From: Tulasnella sp. 424
Lineage: Eukaryota; Basidiomycota; Agaricomycetes; Cantharellales; Tulasnellaceae
NCBI GenBank assembly: GCA_019633425.1
Contig: WSUB01000078.1
Location: 62,001 to 126,000 of the forward strand
Direction of reading: 5' to 3'
DNA: 64,000 nt
The notes below the pieces were generated by a model. It was not told the DNA's origin and searched no databases. It saw only the letters and a program-made list of their open reading frames with translations. The position numbers and the translations under genes are program-made. Every line of letters starts with the position of its first letter. The stretch's first letter is position 1. This document shows positions 53,636 to 64,000 of this stretch, one piece after another.

Positions 53636-54315
53636 CCATAGCGTACATACTCGAAGCGCCATGATCCTTTCTCTCTTCTTCTAACTATCCTCATAAGCCC
53701 TGCACTCTCATCTGGTTTTGTATACCCATCCCCCATCCTAATCACGGCTCTCGTGAACTGTATCATTACACTATCTCCTACTGGAATATGTCTCTGCTTT
53801 CTACAAACTATCTTCAATGCCTCTTTAGTTCCTTTTCTTCTTACTCCTCGTCCCAAAGTTAGAATAGCGCGTCCTCGCTCTCGGCGTCTCCTCTCATCTC
53901 GTCTCATAGATGGTCTCGGCCCCTGCGTGCTTTGAAATAAACTTGTTAGCCTTTCCGCTTTTTTTTTCCTACTCCTGATGCTTCTTTTCTTCCTCCTCGA
54001 TACATGCATACACATTTGTCTTTCGGTAGAACCTTGGAATTTCAAGACCTCAAAGAAGTCCCTGATACACATACAATTATTTAATCACCCTGAGATGATG
54101 GCCACCTAAACGACCCCAAAGGGTTGTGTAACTAACCTCGCCGAGGAGAGACGATGCGCCGCCACCGTTGGGGTTCTAGGGAGCTCACGGAAATCGAAAA
54201 AAAAAACCCCCAAAACCAAAAAAAGCAAACCGCCGGAGTGCCGGAAAAGTCCTTACAGGGTCAGATCCCATTCTTCTCTTTTCAACCACCTCCCTCGCCC
54301 CAACTCTCCTTTTTG
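53636..54315. other. Intergenic region D2 to DUF2786 gene
   Basis: 53690-53960 is homologous to 57150-57360 downstream of D3 ('tatccccatcccccatcc', 'ctcggcgtctc'), so it is part of the duplicated block. 54180-54235 has A-rich tracts. An in-frame ATG at 54154 lies upstream of the chosen start of the next gene but encodes a low-complexity Lys/Asn/Gln stretch that looks like 5'UTR. Confidence 0.45.
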
Positions 54316-56058
54316 ATGTCGGACTCGGAGTCTAAGTTCTATGATAGCGACTCGGATTACGCCGAAAACACACGTAAAAAAGCGAGCGCTCGTCGTAGGG
54401 TGGCTGGCAGTGGCCGAGCGGCGTCAACAATAGCAAATGCCACCATTTTGGGCAAAATACCTGAAATTGCAAAGTAAGTATAGTCTTTTAGAAAAAAGGA
54501 AAGGAGTCTGCTGACGTTCTTTTATGGAACGCGTGGTGCGTCGTTTTAGAGTGGACGTCGTTGCTACAGACTCGGGTGGTGTTGCTGACGTTGCAGAAGA
54601 GGATGACAAACGTGAGTCCTACTCCACCATCAAACGAAATCTTCCGAGCTATGCTAACGGTATCTTTTCCCGTGTAAATCTTACGCGTCAGTGTCCAAGG
54701 TCAACTCGGATACATTGAAGCGAATTCAATCTGCCTTGGCGCTGGCTCAGCATCCCAATACTGGTGTCGCAGAGGCCCATAATGCAATGAGGTACGCGTC
54801 AGCCTTTTAACGTCACACGTGGAGCTTAACGGATCTTCTTATTCTTTTCTGTGATTATAGAGTCGCTAGTCGGCTAATGGCCAAGGAAAACATCACCCAA
54901 GCTGACCTCATCGCACGGGAGACAGAAGCCGAGAAATCGAAACGCGCTGGCCTGAGCACGGTCAACATCATACCCAACCCGGACTACAAACTCGGACGAA
55001 AGAGAAAAGACGACGATGAGATCAAACTCGTCCAAAATAAAAGCTGGCACGAAATGTGCGCGTGGGCGATGGACGAGTTTTTCAACGTCAAATCGTATTC
55101 GACGAGTTTCAATTACGAGGCGAAATTGACGTGGACGTTTTATGGGATCGCGGAGAATACGACTGCGGCGGCGTTTGCTTTTGAGATGGTGAGTTCAAAG
55201 AGGTGTGACGGATTTCTTTTCCGGTGTTTTGACGCCGGGGCCCGACAGGTCCATAATACGATTATGACGTGGTCGTACGAAAACAGAAGTCTTAAAGGAC
55301 GAGTGGCCTATAATAGCTATCGAGAAGGCGTCGCAAGGGGGCTGGTGGAGATTGCGCTCAAGGAGAAGGAAGATGAGGAACGTAAAGCGATCGCGAACGA
55401 GAAGAAGCTCATTGCGGAGCGAGTCAAAAGGGAAGAAGAAGATCGACAGCGGGAGGTAGAACGTTTAGAGGGCCCACCACCGAGGGTGAAAGAGGAACCC
55501 GTTGACGACACTCCGCTGGCATCTGGGGCGAGAGTGAAATTGGAGGAGGTGGATGATGCGGATGCTGTTCCCCGAGCTCAACCTGCAAGGGCCAAGTCAG
55601 AATCCCCAGTACCTACCCTTTTGGGTGACGCTCTGGACGACGATGCGCATATGAGCGGCGATGAAGTGGAAGGCATCGTAGCTGCAGACTTTCAAGATGA
55701 TGATCCGATCGACGAAGATTGGCGTCCACAGGGGGATCCAAACGAGCCCTTCAGATGGGTACCCTTTAACGTCGAACCCAAGGCCGAGCCCGTGGAACCC
55801 AAACTCGAACCTAAAGCCGAGCCAGAGGACATCCCGGCTGGTGAAGGATGGCAATCGTCAGCTCAGCTCGTCAGGTTTAGAAATGACGCGGAAACGATCG
55901 CAGACAACTTCCTCAAGGGAAAGGGTATCAAGGTGTCTACTGGACGAGCACGTACGCGCAACAAGCGAGATGCTAGTGCGTACGCGCAAGGGAAGGAGGA
56001 TAGCAAGAAGATCGATGTGAAACGGAGAAGACTGGAGAATCAGCACGCCGACGATTAG
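54316..56058 (+). CDS. DUF2786 / DUF7168 domain protein
   Basis: Five exons, 54316-54473, 54550-54611, 54692-54791, 54861-55188 and 55249-56058, 485 residues. Start MSDSESKFYDSDSDY, acidic and Ser-rich. Residues about 70-115 match DUF2786 (SDTLKRIQSALALAQHPN, EAHNAMRVASRLMAKENIT). The next about 140 residues match the associated DUF7168 (WHEMCAWAMDEFFNVKSY, FYGIAENTTAAAFAFEMV, YNSYREGVARGLV). The 60-base intron at 55189-55248 is a multiple of three without a stop, so retention would insert 20 residues inside this domain. The C-terminal half is charged and disordered (KxEP repeats), with a basic end (KKIDVKRRRLEN) like a nuclear signal. Function unknown; both domains are common in Agaricomycetes. 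Confidence 0.8.
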
Positions 56059-56368
56059 AATAACGATTTGATTATTGGATTTCTGGTCTCTGTAACTATC
56101 TATGAGCGCTACTTACGGTGCTAAATTGGGGGTACTTGCCCTTGTGTTTCCCGGAGTTAGGGCTCGGACCTCGTGCCAGATTTTGAGAGTTTGGACCCTC
56201 AGTCACCCCAAGACGTCAGAATGCTTTCCATAGAGAACACGGTAGGCACCCCAACCCTTCTCCCTCTTCATCGCTCTACAACCTCCTCTACTCACCACAC
56301 CCTCGCACCCCTCGACACTTACCTCACTAGCACACAGACTCTCTTTACAACCTCACTACTCTCTGAAA
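56059..56368. other. Intergenic region and leader of D3
   Basis: 56100-56150 ('gagcgctacttacggtgctaaattggggg') has a second copy at about 57439-57480 beyond D3, another mark of the local duplication. 56250-56368 repeats the pyrimidine-rich leader of D2. Confidence 0.45.
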
Positions 56369-57114
56369 ATGTACGCTGTCGCTCGCCAAGCCGTCGTTCC
56401 CACTCAATCCGTCGGCAGCGGTGCGTAGCCTCCTTCACCGCCTCCCCTCTTTGACATAACGCTAACAGACTCTACTCCACCTCCTCGTAGAACCCCGCTA
56501 CCAGATGCTCCTGCACAACTTGCAGATGCAGGGCAAAGTGTACTATCGGGAGTCTGCTGTTGCGGATGGTCCTCGTCATTGCGAAACCTGGACCGCGTCC
56601 GTGTTCTGTGAGTGCCGCCCCCACGCGCCTTACGGGCACCTTGAGGAGCATGCCATTCCAATCTTGACCATATCCTTTTCATTACGCAGTGCTTAACGGT
56701 CCCAACGGTGATGTCGTCAACACGATCATCGCACGCGGTACCACTAGACAAGCTGCTCGTGAGGCAGCTGCTGGACAAGCACTTACTGCCCTTGGATATT
56801 TTAATCTGCCGAGCGGGACGGCCGAGGCAGGTACTCTGCAAGGTGCGCGAGAGTCGAGTGCAAGAGAGCAAGGGAATCCGACAATACCTGTGTTGATTCA
56901 ACCAAGAAACACCTGGGACGAGATACAGGCAATATATATAGGAAAGGAAAGGGAAAGAGGGAAAGGGACAATATCTATACCAGGAAACAAGAAACAGAGT
57001 CCGGACCGGAATCAAGTCTCGATCCGAACCCGGGCGCAGACCAGCGGGTCGGCGACCTTGGACAGGAACGGGAACGACACAGACGGGTCTGTTCTTGACA
57101 GATATGTCGCTTAA
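56369..57114 (+). CDS. dsRBD microprotein copy D3 with extra C-terminal tail
   Basis: Exons 56369-56420, 56491-56607 and 56690-57114, 197 residues. The first about 95 residues equal D2 in arrangement: PRYQMLLHNLQMQGKVYY, DGPRHCETWTASVF, TRQAAREAAAGQALTALGY. In D2 the protein ends four residues after LGY. In D3 the frame continues for about 100 residues rich in Gly, Arg, Thr and Gln (SGTAEAGTLQGARESS, GKERERGKGTIS) encoded by sequence absent from D2. The tail has no domain I recognise and looks disordered and basic. The likely cause is an insertion (about 56811-57130) next to the old stop codon. Whether the long form is stable is unknown. Confidence 0.72.
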
Positions 57115-57130
57115 CCAAAGGCGTGCGTAC
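56811..57130. mobile_element. Insertion that extends D3
   Basis: D2 and D3 align up to 'cttggatat' (56811) and again from about 57145 ('tctgtatccccatcccccatcc'). The about 320 bases between have no D2 counterpart and include a purine-rich run (aggaaagggaaagagggaaag). Seen on the minus strand there is a TATATATATT followed by no ORF. No terminal repeats or target duplication were recognised, so the nature of the insert is open. Confidence 0.5.
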
Positions 57131-57833
57131 CCCAAGCGCTGGGTCTGTATCCCCATCCCCCATCCTCATCGCGACTCTCGTGAACCGGACCATTACTCTG
57201 TTATAAGATCTCGTACTGAAATATTACTTTCTACAACGTATCTTCAAGGCCTCTTTACTTCTCTTCTTACTCCTCGTTCTCAAGTTAGAATAGCGCTGCG
57301 CGTTTTCGCTCTCGGCGTCTCGTCTCGGAAAGACGATCTCAGCCCCTACATGCTTTGAAATTAACTTGTTAGCTCTTTCGTTTTTTCCTGCTCTTGATGC
57401 TTCTTTTCATCCTCCAACGATTGCGTCCAGACAACTTCATGACCGCTACTTACGGTACCGAATTGGGGATTCTTGCCTTCGACCTTCCCCGCCTCCATGC
57501 CAAGCTCAACCGTGAAGCGCGTGCATTACGCGTCCTAACGGCAGGCAACGTTGAGGACTCCGCGGAGCGGCAAGTGGGCCTGAAGCACGTGATACCGAGA
57601 CTGACGTAGATGCTCCCCTTGGTTTTTGGCCGAAACCGAAATCGTCCCTCCCTTCCACCATCACACCCTCTCTCGTTTCTTCCTCGAAACACGGCCGTAG
57701 GCTGCTTAACGTATACGTAGCCTCCTGGACGCCTAGGGTTCAGTGGAGATCGTAGCCTCCAGTAGGAGCACGCCGATTTCATTCTAGGCTGATTTTTGAC
57801 TGGGTTCTGAGGCCCGTTCGATCTAGCCCCTTA
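57115..57833. other. Intergenic region D3 to ABC1 gene
   Basis: 57150-57360 repeats the D2 downstream flank. 57439-57606 is an open frame (TYGTELGILAFDLPRLHAKL) whose start duplicates 56100-56150; the same segment there is not coding, so this is probably chance. Confidence 0.45.
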
Positions 57834-60340
57834 ATGGTGAGCTTCTCTCCCCACCGTCGTCCTTCGAGGTTCGCTGATGAGAGGACTGTGCTTGTTAGCT
57901 GGGGCGAATTTACCTTAGACGTGGCTTTGTTCCACATCCTAAAGGCCTGTGGAGAACAATCCCACCAACAACCACACTCCCTCGTCGGCCGTTATCGACG
58001 TCCATCCCTCGCCCTTCGTTCTCTTCTTCATCAAACCCTTTCATTAGACACCGCTTATGGCTAGCGGTACCAGCAGGAGGCTTGTTATTGTTGTACGCCT
58101 CTCCCAAGCAAGAATCGCCGGTACCCGCCCTTCTCGCATCGCCATCCATCATTCCCGTTGCCCCCCGAGAGGCCAAAACCACTCGGGATGATGAAGAGGA
58201 CTATGTCATGTCTTCGCCGAACGAACCGCATCTCGGCCAGAGAATAGTGGACCTCCTGCACAGCCATGTTCTCGAACCAATTGGCACTGGCCTTCGGTTC
58301 CTCCACCTTATGTTCTACTTTTTCCCTGTCATCGCATCATGGCCTATGGTCCTCATTGGTAGCCCTGTTCCAGAGTTTGATGGAGAAAGGTGGGGAGCTA
58401 TATGGTGGTATGGCCTCCTAACGAAACAGATGCAAAGAGCTGGTCCAACATTCATCAAAGTATGTGAGGCAATAATGATAATGACAATACACATCATATT
58501 ACGATACTAAATTGGATGCTTTTCAAGCTCGCGCAATGGGCAGCATCCCGGGTCGATATATTCCCGCAGCAGCTATGCGAACGTCTTGGAACGCTTCACT
58601 CGACAACCAAACCGCACTCGTTCGCGCACACCAAGCGGGTAGTGGAACACGCTTTCGGAATGTCCTTCGATGAGGTTTTCGAGGAGTTTGAAGAGCAACC
58701 TATTGGATCTGGTGCTATTGCACAAGTAAGGCTAGCTGGACGCGAACCGTACATCTTCAGTCCACGCCCTGACAGCAACATCGCATAGGTATATCGCGCA
58801 ACTCTACGAAAGGACGTGCTACCTCCGTCTTACCTCCTCCCGAAGCGCCCAAGACCACGACACCTCAAACCCACCATTGCCGCAGACGGCGTCGTTCCGC
58901 CACCGCCTCCACCCGCCATTCCGAGCGGCTCCGTCGCGGTCAAAGTCCTTCATCCAAGAGTCGACAAGATGATCAACCGTGACCTCAAAATTATGAAGTT
59001 CTTTGCCGACTGGATCGCCACTGTTCCCGGTTTACAGTGGATCTCTTTACCAGAAGAGGTCGAGGTCTTTGGCGAGATGATGAGAGAACAGTGCGATTTG
59101 CGTGGCGAGGCGAGGAACTTGACGAGATTTGAAAAGAATTTCAACGGTCGAAGGGAAAATGCCGTTAGCTTCCCTCGGCCGTTGACTGAATATTCGACCA
59201 GGGAGGTGTTGATCGAGGAGTTTGAAGATGCTTTGCCGTTGGGTCATTTCCTGAGGAATGGGGGTGGACCGTACGATCAAATATTAGCGACTTTGGGGTT
59301 GGACGTCTTTTTGGTAAGCAGTTGTGAATCCTCTTGTTCGGACGACAAGTGTTCTCAACTATGATATTTCCTCCTACAGAACATGCTTCTTCTAGACAAC
59401 TTCGTTCATGCAGACTTGCATCCGGGTAACATCATGGTCAAGTTCTACAAGCCCACAACGTCGTACATCCTGCAAAACATCTGGGCCTCCCTCACCGGCT
59501 CACCTAAACCCGAGGATCCCCTTACCAACGACCCCAGTGTTGGAGAGGAGTCGGAAAGAATTGTCCAAAAACTGAGGTCGTTGAAACACTCCCGGACCGA
59601 ATGGCTAGAAGAGATAGACAAGCTCTCGGAAGAAGGCTACCAACCCGAGTTGGTCATGCTGGATGCTGGTCTGGTCACTGTCCTCAGCGATTCGAATCGA
59701 CGGAACTTTTTGGACTTGTTCAGAGCTATTGCCGAGTTTGATGTGCGTTCTTCCAATGATTGGGGAGAGGCAATCAGCTAACGTGTGGAGTTATCGATTC
59801 TAGGGATACCGTGCCGGCAAACTTATGGTGGAACGATGCCGCGCCCCCGAACTTGTCGTGGACGAAGAAATTTTCGCATTGAAGATTCAACATTTGGCGT
59901 TGTCCGTAAAAGCAAAGACATTCTCCCTTGGGCAGATCAAGATTGCCGATGTCTTGACGGAGGTGCTCAGGAACGTGCAGACGCATCACGTCAAGATGGA
60001 GGGTGACTTTGTCAACACCATTGTATCCATGCTCTTGTTGGAAGGTATTGGGCGGCAGTTGGACCCAGATATGGACCTCTTCAAGAGTGCGTTACCGATC
60101 CTTCGTAAGCTCGGAAGGCAGATGTCCGTCAACGACGTGAACATGGCAAACGCAAGGAGCTTCGGTGCCATGCTCAAGGTTTGTCATTCGCTGGGGAGAG
60201 AACTGGGGCATCTGACTGACGCTTCTTTCTCGTAGATCTGGGTTTGGGTGGAGGCTAGGGAACTGGCTCACGGCGCCTTCCAGGATGCTGACGACTTCAT
60301 CCGCTACGACTGGTCAGCCCCATCATTCCCAGACGAATGA
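57834..60340 (+). CDS. ABC1/UbiB atypical kinase, Cqd1/ADCK2 type
   Basis: Seven exons, 57834-57836, 57899-58459, 58528-58725, 58789-59313, 59380-59742, 59804-60178 and 60236-60340, 709 residues. The ATG stands alone in exon 1; exon 2 then gives an Arg-rich mitochondrial presequence (LGRIYLRRGF, TLPRRPLSTSIPR) and a membrane segment (LWLAVPAGGLLLLY). The kinase-like core follows: FIKLAQWAASR (KxGQ motif, here with A), PIGSGAIAQVYRA, VAVKVLHPRV (Lys), DLRGEARNL, HADLHPGNIM (catalytic loop) and LDAGLV in place of DFG. These fit Cqd1/ADCK2, inner-membrane proteins affecting coenzyme Q and lipid distribution. A 25-residue Pro-rich insert (VVPPPPPPAIP) splits the ATP-binding lobe. The last few residues depend on whether a final intron is used. 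Confidence 0.85.
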
Positions 60341-60493
60341 GGGGAACGTGCTAACGCCGGCTTCTAATCGCAGGATGACTCCTAATATATAGACTTCAAC
60401 ATGACATTTTATTTATTTTATTACACATCGTCATTCTCTGTTACACAGGACCCTTTTCACGGGGCGGTAATACTTTAGCCAATGTATAACCAT

Positions 60494-63400
60494 CTAATCC
60501 AGTGAACTGGCACTTAGGGATACTGGGCATTCGCTGCTGTACGCTGTCAACTCGAAGCCAGCCTCGACGCCAGGGTCGAACGTGGACACTATGGCTGAAT
60601 AGACAGCTGGTCCGTCGAGCTGAAGAGGACTAGTGGCTACCCCGCATATGGCGTCCGCATACGAACCGCTGGTCACTACTTGCTCTTTTATCTGGTCCGC
60701 CTCATCTTTTCGGAAAATTGTTAGGTTGATGGCCGTGCCAGCAGGCCCGTCGATGTGTTGTAACCGGCAGCTATGCAAAGGGTATCAGAAGTTTGATGGA
60801 TTGAATCTATCGTGCGTGCAAGTACTTACAACAAGGATGTCGTTTGGGCAATCCTGATGTCAAAGTGGGGATTATGATGGTATTTGCCAAAAGCTGGGTT
60901 TCCTGCTGCTGAAGACCCTTGCCTACTCGGAGAGGAGCTCCAATCAGTTCTGTTCGACCAACTTCCGAATGCCGCGCACCATTTCCCCTTAATCGACTTT
61001 GAGTACATGCCAGCACCTTCGGAAGGTATTGCTTCCAATGATACCGGTCCATCAGCCGCGACGGAGATTAAATACGGGGATTGTTGTCCCGGTGTAAACG
61101 TTGACAGTATGAGAGTGTAGTCTGACGCTGAGGATGCGGCGTTAGTAGGCTACGCGGCTCTATACACACTCCGGCTTACGCTTCAGAAATCCTCCGACCG
61201 AGATGGTTCCGTACACATATGGACCTGTGTCTAGTTGAACGTCCCCTTGCGTTAACCTGGTGAGACAACAAGTCAGCCTCCTGAACTGCGTGATTTGCCC
61301 AATTCCCTCACTCCGTGACTCTCCTCCCTCCGCCCCATACTATTGTTCCCTTAATAGCAACATTTCTGGATGCTTCGATAACCATTCGGAAGGTGAGCGG
61401 TTTGCTACCTTGTACATGCCCCGGCTGCAACCGCAATTTGTATTGCGGGTTGTGCATGAACGTCCGATGGGTTGGATTGCCACCGGATGTTCGCGAAGTG
61501 AATGATCCTTCGGCCTGGAGATCTAAAGTTTAGAAGGGTTGATTTCGGGATCCTCAGAGCCATTCACCTCAGCTGCATACGGACGCTTCGGTGGATTTTC
61601 CATCATATTAATGGGAGTTTGCGAGAAGACGGTCAGCGTAAAGGCCACAGGGCGGTTTCGGTCTTCTTCGGCCAAGTCTTCCATGTCTCGGGATACCATG
61701 ACTGAAATGCGGGATGAGGTTTCCGGGGAAACACGCCTCTGGAATGAGGATGCACAACCGAGTTGAACCAAAGTTTGGGGCTGGCAGGGTTAGGACGTAC
61801 AAGGACATGGGTGCTGTTTGTGTATGCGCTCTTGTGGATTGGCTTTTGGTTAGCAAGGGCGCTTGACCGAGTCTGGGCGAGAAAGGGAACTCACTTGTCT
61901 GCTCAACAAATCTTCTGCGAGATGATCGATTTGTAGCCCGCGACTAACCGCATCAAGAGAAATGAATTCGGAAGGGTGGTCCTTGGAGACGATATGCCGG
62001 GTTAGGAGAAACCACATCTCTGCAGAGTTGCCATCTCCCGGGGATTGCTTTGTGGGATCTACGGCAAACCTCAATCTATGGCACGATCCTGCGTTCCGCC
62101 CGTCAGAGCAGCCTCTGGAGCGACGCGAGACAAGTTGACCCACGTTTTCCATTTCCTTCTCTCCTCCAAAACCTATCCAACGAAGAGCCAGATTTGGTTT
62201 AGTACGGCGAACACAGGGTCTAAGGGTTTACGTGTTCACCCGTGAAAGGAGCGCGTATGCTTGAACACGGACGGATCCCAATTCAGGTATAGACCATCGA
62301 AGGCTTCGCAGGCCTCGTTCCATTCCATCCACAGCGAACCTATTTTGAGTTCCCCTCAGAAGTCTTCTCGGAGTTCATACTGTAAGAAGACAAACGCGAT
62401 GAGGGGTTATTGACTGAACCGCCACCCGAAGTAATCCAGGGATTCATGATCTTTAGTCGGCAGGACGAAGGCGTTTCCTCCATATCTGTACTCGATTGCT
62501 TTAACTCAGTGGACGGTTCGTCTGAGAACCCCTGGGCTGGACTTGCCTATGATCGAGTAGCCGTGCAGCGGGACAAGATTGGGTCCCGCTGACGCCTTGC
62601 GTAAAGCCTTTCCTGTTCCCAACGTAACAAGACATCGACCTGTGGGCCCGCCGTCAGCCTCCCCACGTTTCCCTTGCTGTTTGAACGCACCGCTCTTAAA
62701 GTTGTCGTATACTCGCCGCCATGTTCTCTCCTCTTGGAATTCGGAGCTGCAGGGTCAGCGTCATTCGTCAAAAAGGGTTGGAGGAAGCTGCCTGCATGAA
62801 AGACGGACGGACCTATGGAGGTCTATTTCTTCAGGTATCCAGCCTATAATAGCGCTTCCTGAAAATTAGTTTCATGGTTCAGGGCATGTCCTCCCGAGCT
62901 TACTGTAAGTCGACGGCTGGATTGCTAATTCAGAAGTTGAGACACAGTTCGGATGAACATAGGAGGAACCTACGAGCCAGGAAAATCGTATCCCCCCATG
63001 ACCTTCATGTACTGAATCAAGATTATCAGCGCATATTTATGGTTCGGAAGAGTGACATACTCACGGCCTTCTCGATTATAGAAGGCCACAGAACTCGGGT
63101 TCCTCGCGTGCTTGCACAGAGCAATAGTCCTTCATCCGTTGCGGGTAACGCATCGTCGATCACTGAAAAATCCAGAGTTAGTCAATGCGCCCGTTAAGTA
63201 AGAATAAACTAGCCTATCTGAATCTCGGTCAGACAGACGTTCTCAGGGGTCGGAGCGGGGACTTGCCTGTCTGTAGGACCCATTCAGAAGAAGCCGAACT
63301 GAGTACATCCCATCCGAACGAAGCTGAGGGTTGTTTCCATCATGCTGTGGGTATATAGATGAAAGGCAAAGCTAACGCATAGGCTGGTTGGTGTTCGGTC

Positions 63401-64000
63401 TCCAGCCTAGGGTATGTTGGAGCTTACGTTGCCACCGAAGCGGAGATTGTGTTCCCAGCACACCACTAACCCTGCTATTACAGAGCAATTGGTAACGATA
63501 TGTTGGTATATGTCTTCGGTGGCAAGGTTTGGACTTGTCATAATAGAGCCTTTATCTCTGCTTTCGCAAGGACGCCACCAGGAAGCAAACAGCTCGGCTT
63601 GGGACTGGGAAAGTGTGAGCATCCCATCTGGGTCTCTGCAAGTAATGGAAACGACGTTAACTAGACGGCTGGAGTAGATCGCCAGTATGACTACACCAAC
63701 TTGAACGGAGCGCTAGTGACGAGACTGATGGATTCGTGTCTCACTTCCCAAGGCTCGAATTTATGTCCGTTGATCCTGGTCGATCGATCGAGCACAGCCA
63801 GCTGATCCTCTGGGAGAGTATTGGTCGGACGATATGCACCACAGCGAGGAATTCAGCTGTACATACCTATGGAGTAGACGTTAACGGCCAAATTCCGCGT
63901 TGCTGGTGGTTTCCTCGTGCCACCGGATGATTGAGAGCCGAGGGTTGACCTGCGAGCTTTGATCTGCTCCGCTCTTTCCAGAGCTTTGGCGGCGTTCTCT
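60494..64000 (-). CDS. PalB/Rim13-like calpain, N-terminus outside window
   Basis: Multi-exon gene on the minus strand, stop at 60494-60496; the start lies beyond 64000. Exons were not all resolved. The catalytic triad is visible: Cys in EDIYQHIVTNCSVIAG (63485-63487), His in LVPLHGYSII (62563-62565) and Asn in LKIMNPW (62442-62444). YMKVMGGYDFPGS and GWIPE, between Cys and His, are typical of PalB. Further on NSAEMWFLLTRHI and the end domain INLTIFRK, VVTSGSYADAICGVAT, STFDPGVEAGFELTAYSS match the PalB C-terminal C2-like domains. PalB cleaves the PacC/Rim101 transcription factor in ambient-pH signalling, with ESCRT components. The intron after the His exon (62546-62486) has a GC donor (GCAAGT). 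A MIT domain would be expected in the unseen N-terminus. Confidence 0.85.

Noticed and set aside
54154..54315. Upstream ATG and 54-residue extension of the DUF2786 gene
   Set aside because: It is encoded by A-tracts and low-complexity sequence, and the acidic MSDSES start fits better. It cannot be excluded without transcript data.
57394..57609. 71-residue ORF after dsRBD gene D3
   Set aside because: Its start duplicates non-coding sequence at about 56100, and it has no recognisable domain.
1..64000. CRISPR arrays, bacterial operons or phage defence islands
   Set aside because: The sequence is clearly fungal nuclear DNA with spliceosomal introns, and no regularly spaced short repeats were seen.

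Overview
The window is eukaryotic nuclear DNA, almost certainly from a mushroom-forming basidiomycete (Agaricomycetes). Genes are split by many short introns (about 50-75 bases) with GT(A/G)(A/C)GT-like donors and CTAAC-like branch sites. The gene content fits that group: large families of F-box proteins opening with IQDLPIELLVYIFRLSF, a DUF2786/DUF7168 protein, a fungal LtrA-like membrane protein and a Helitron fragment. Gene models here were spliced by hand. Where exon coordinates are given, the reading phases were checked and the total is a multiple of three.

Layout. 1-724: end of a TPR-repeat gene. 2.4-21 kb: a minus-strand tandem array of six F-box genes (family 1), about 2.3 kb per unit. 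Each unit carries the same downstream flank, gene, 5'UTR intron and upstream block. Mobile DNA interrupts the array twice: a 3.8-kb insert holding a broken Helitron gene and two nested TA-flanked elements, and a 797-bp long-inverted-repeat element with a 6-bp target duplication. 21.4-26.4 kb: two ordinary housekeeping-type genes, an R3HCC1L-like protein and an Nvj2/TEX2-like SMP-domain lipid-transfer protein. 26.7-41.3 kb: a second, unrelated plus-strand F-box array (family 2; five intact-looking genes and three broken copies). It is interrupted by a 14-exon LtrA-like gene on the opposite strand. 41.4-48.7 kb: mitochondrial isoleucyl-tRNA synthetase, divergently paired with a DJ-1/PfpI gene, then a secreted ferritin-like (Rds1-type) gene. 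51-57 kb: three tiny proteins consisting of a single double-stranded-RNA-binding domain, with a DUF2786/DUF7168 gene between the second and third. 57.8-60.3 kb: an ABC1/UbiB kinase-like gene of the Cqd1/ADCK2 type. 60.5-64 kb: most of a PalB/Rim13-like calpain that runs off the right edge.

The strongest story is birth and death of F-box genes by segmental duplication. Family 2 carries captured pieces of both flanking genes: a copy of the 3' end of the Nvj2-like gene lies inside the array, and a copy of the 3' end of the isoleucyl-tRNA synthetase gene lies at its right side. F-box proteins are normally substrate receptors of SCF ubiquitin ligases, so both arrays look like rapidly changing recognition repertoires. 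The cluster of dsRBD-only microproteins is the least explained element functionally. Other points are several probable GC-AG introns, a predicted 11-nt microexon in DJ-1, a start codon alone on its exon in the ABC1 gene, and a dsRBD gene lengthened by an insertion.
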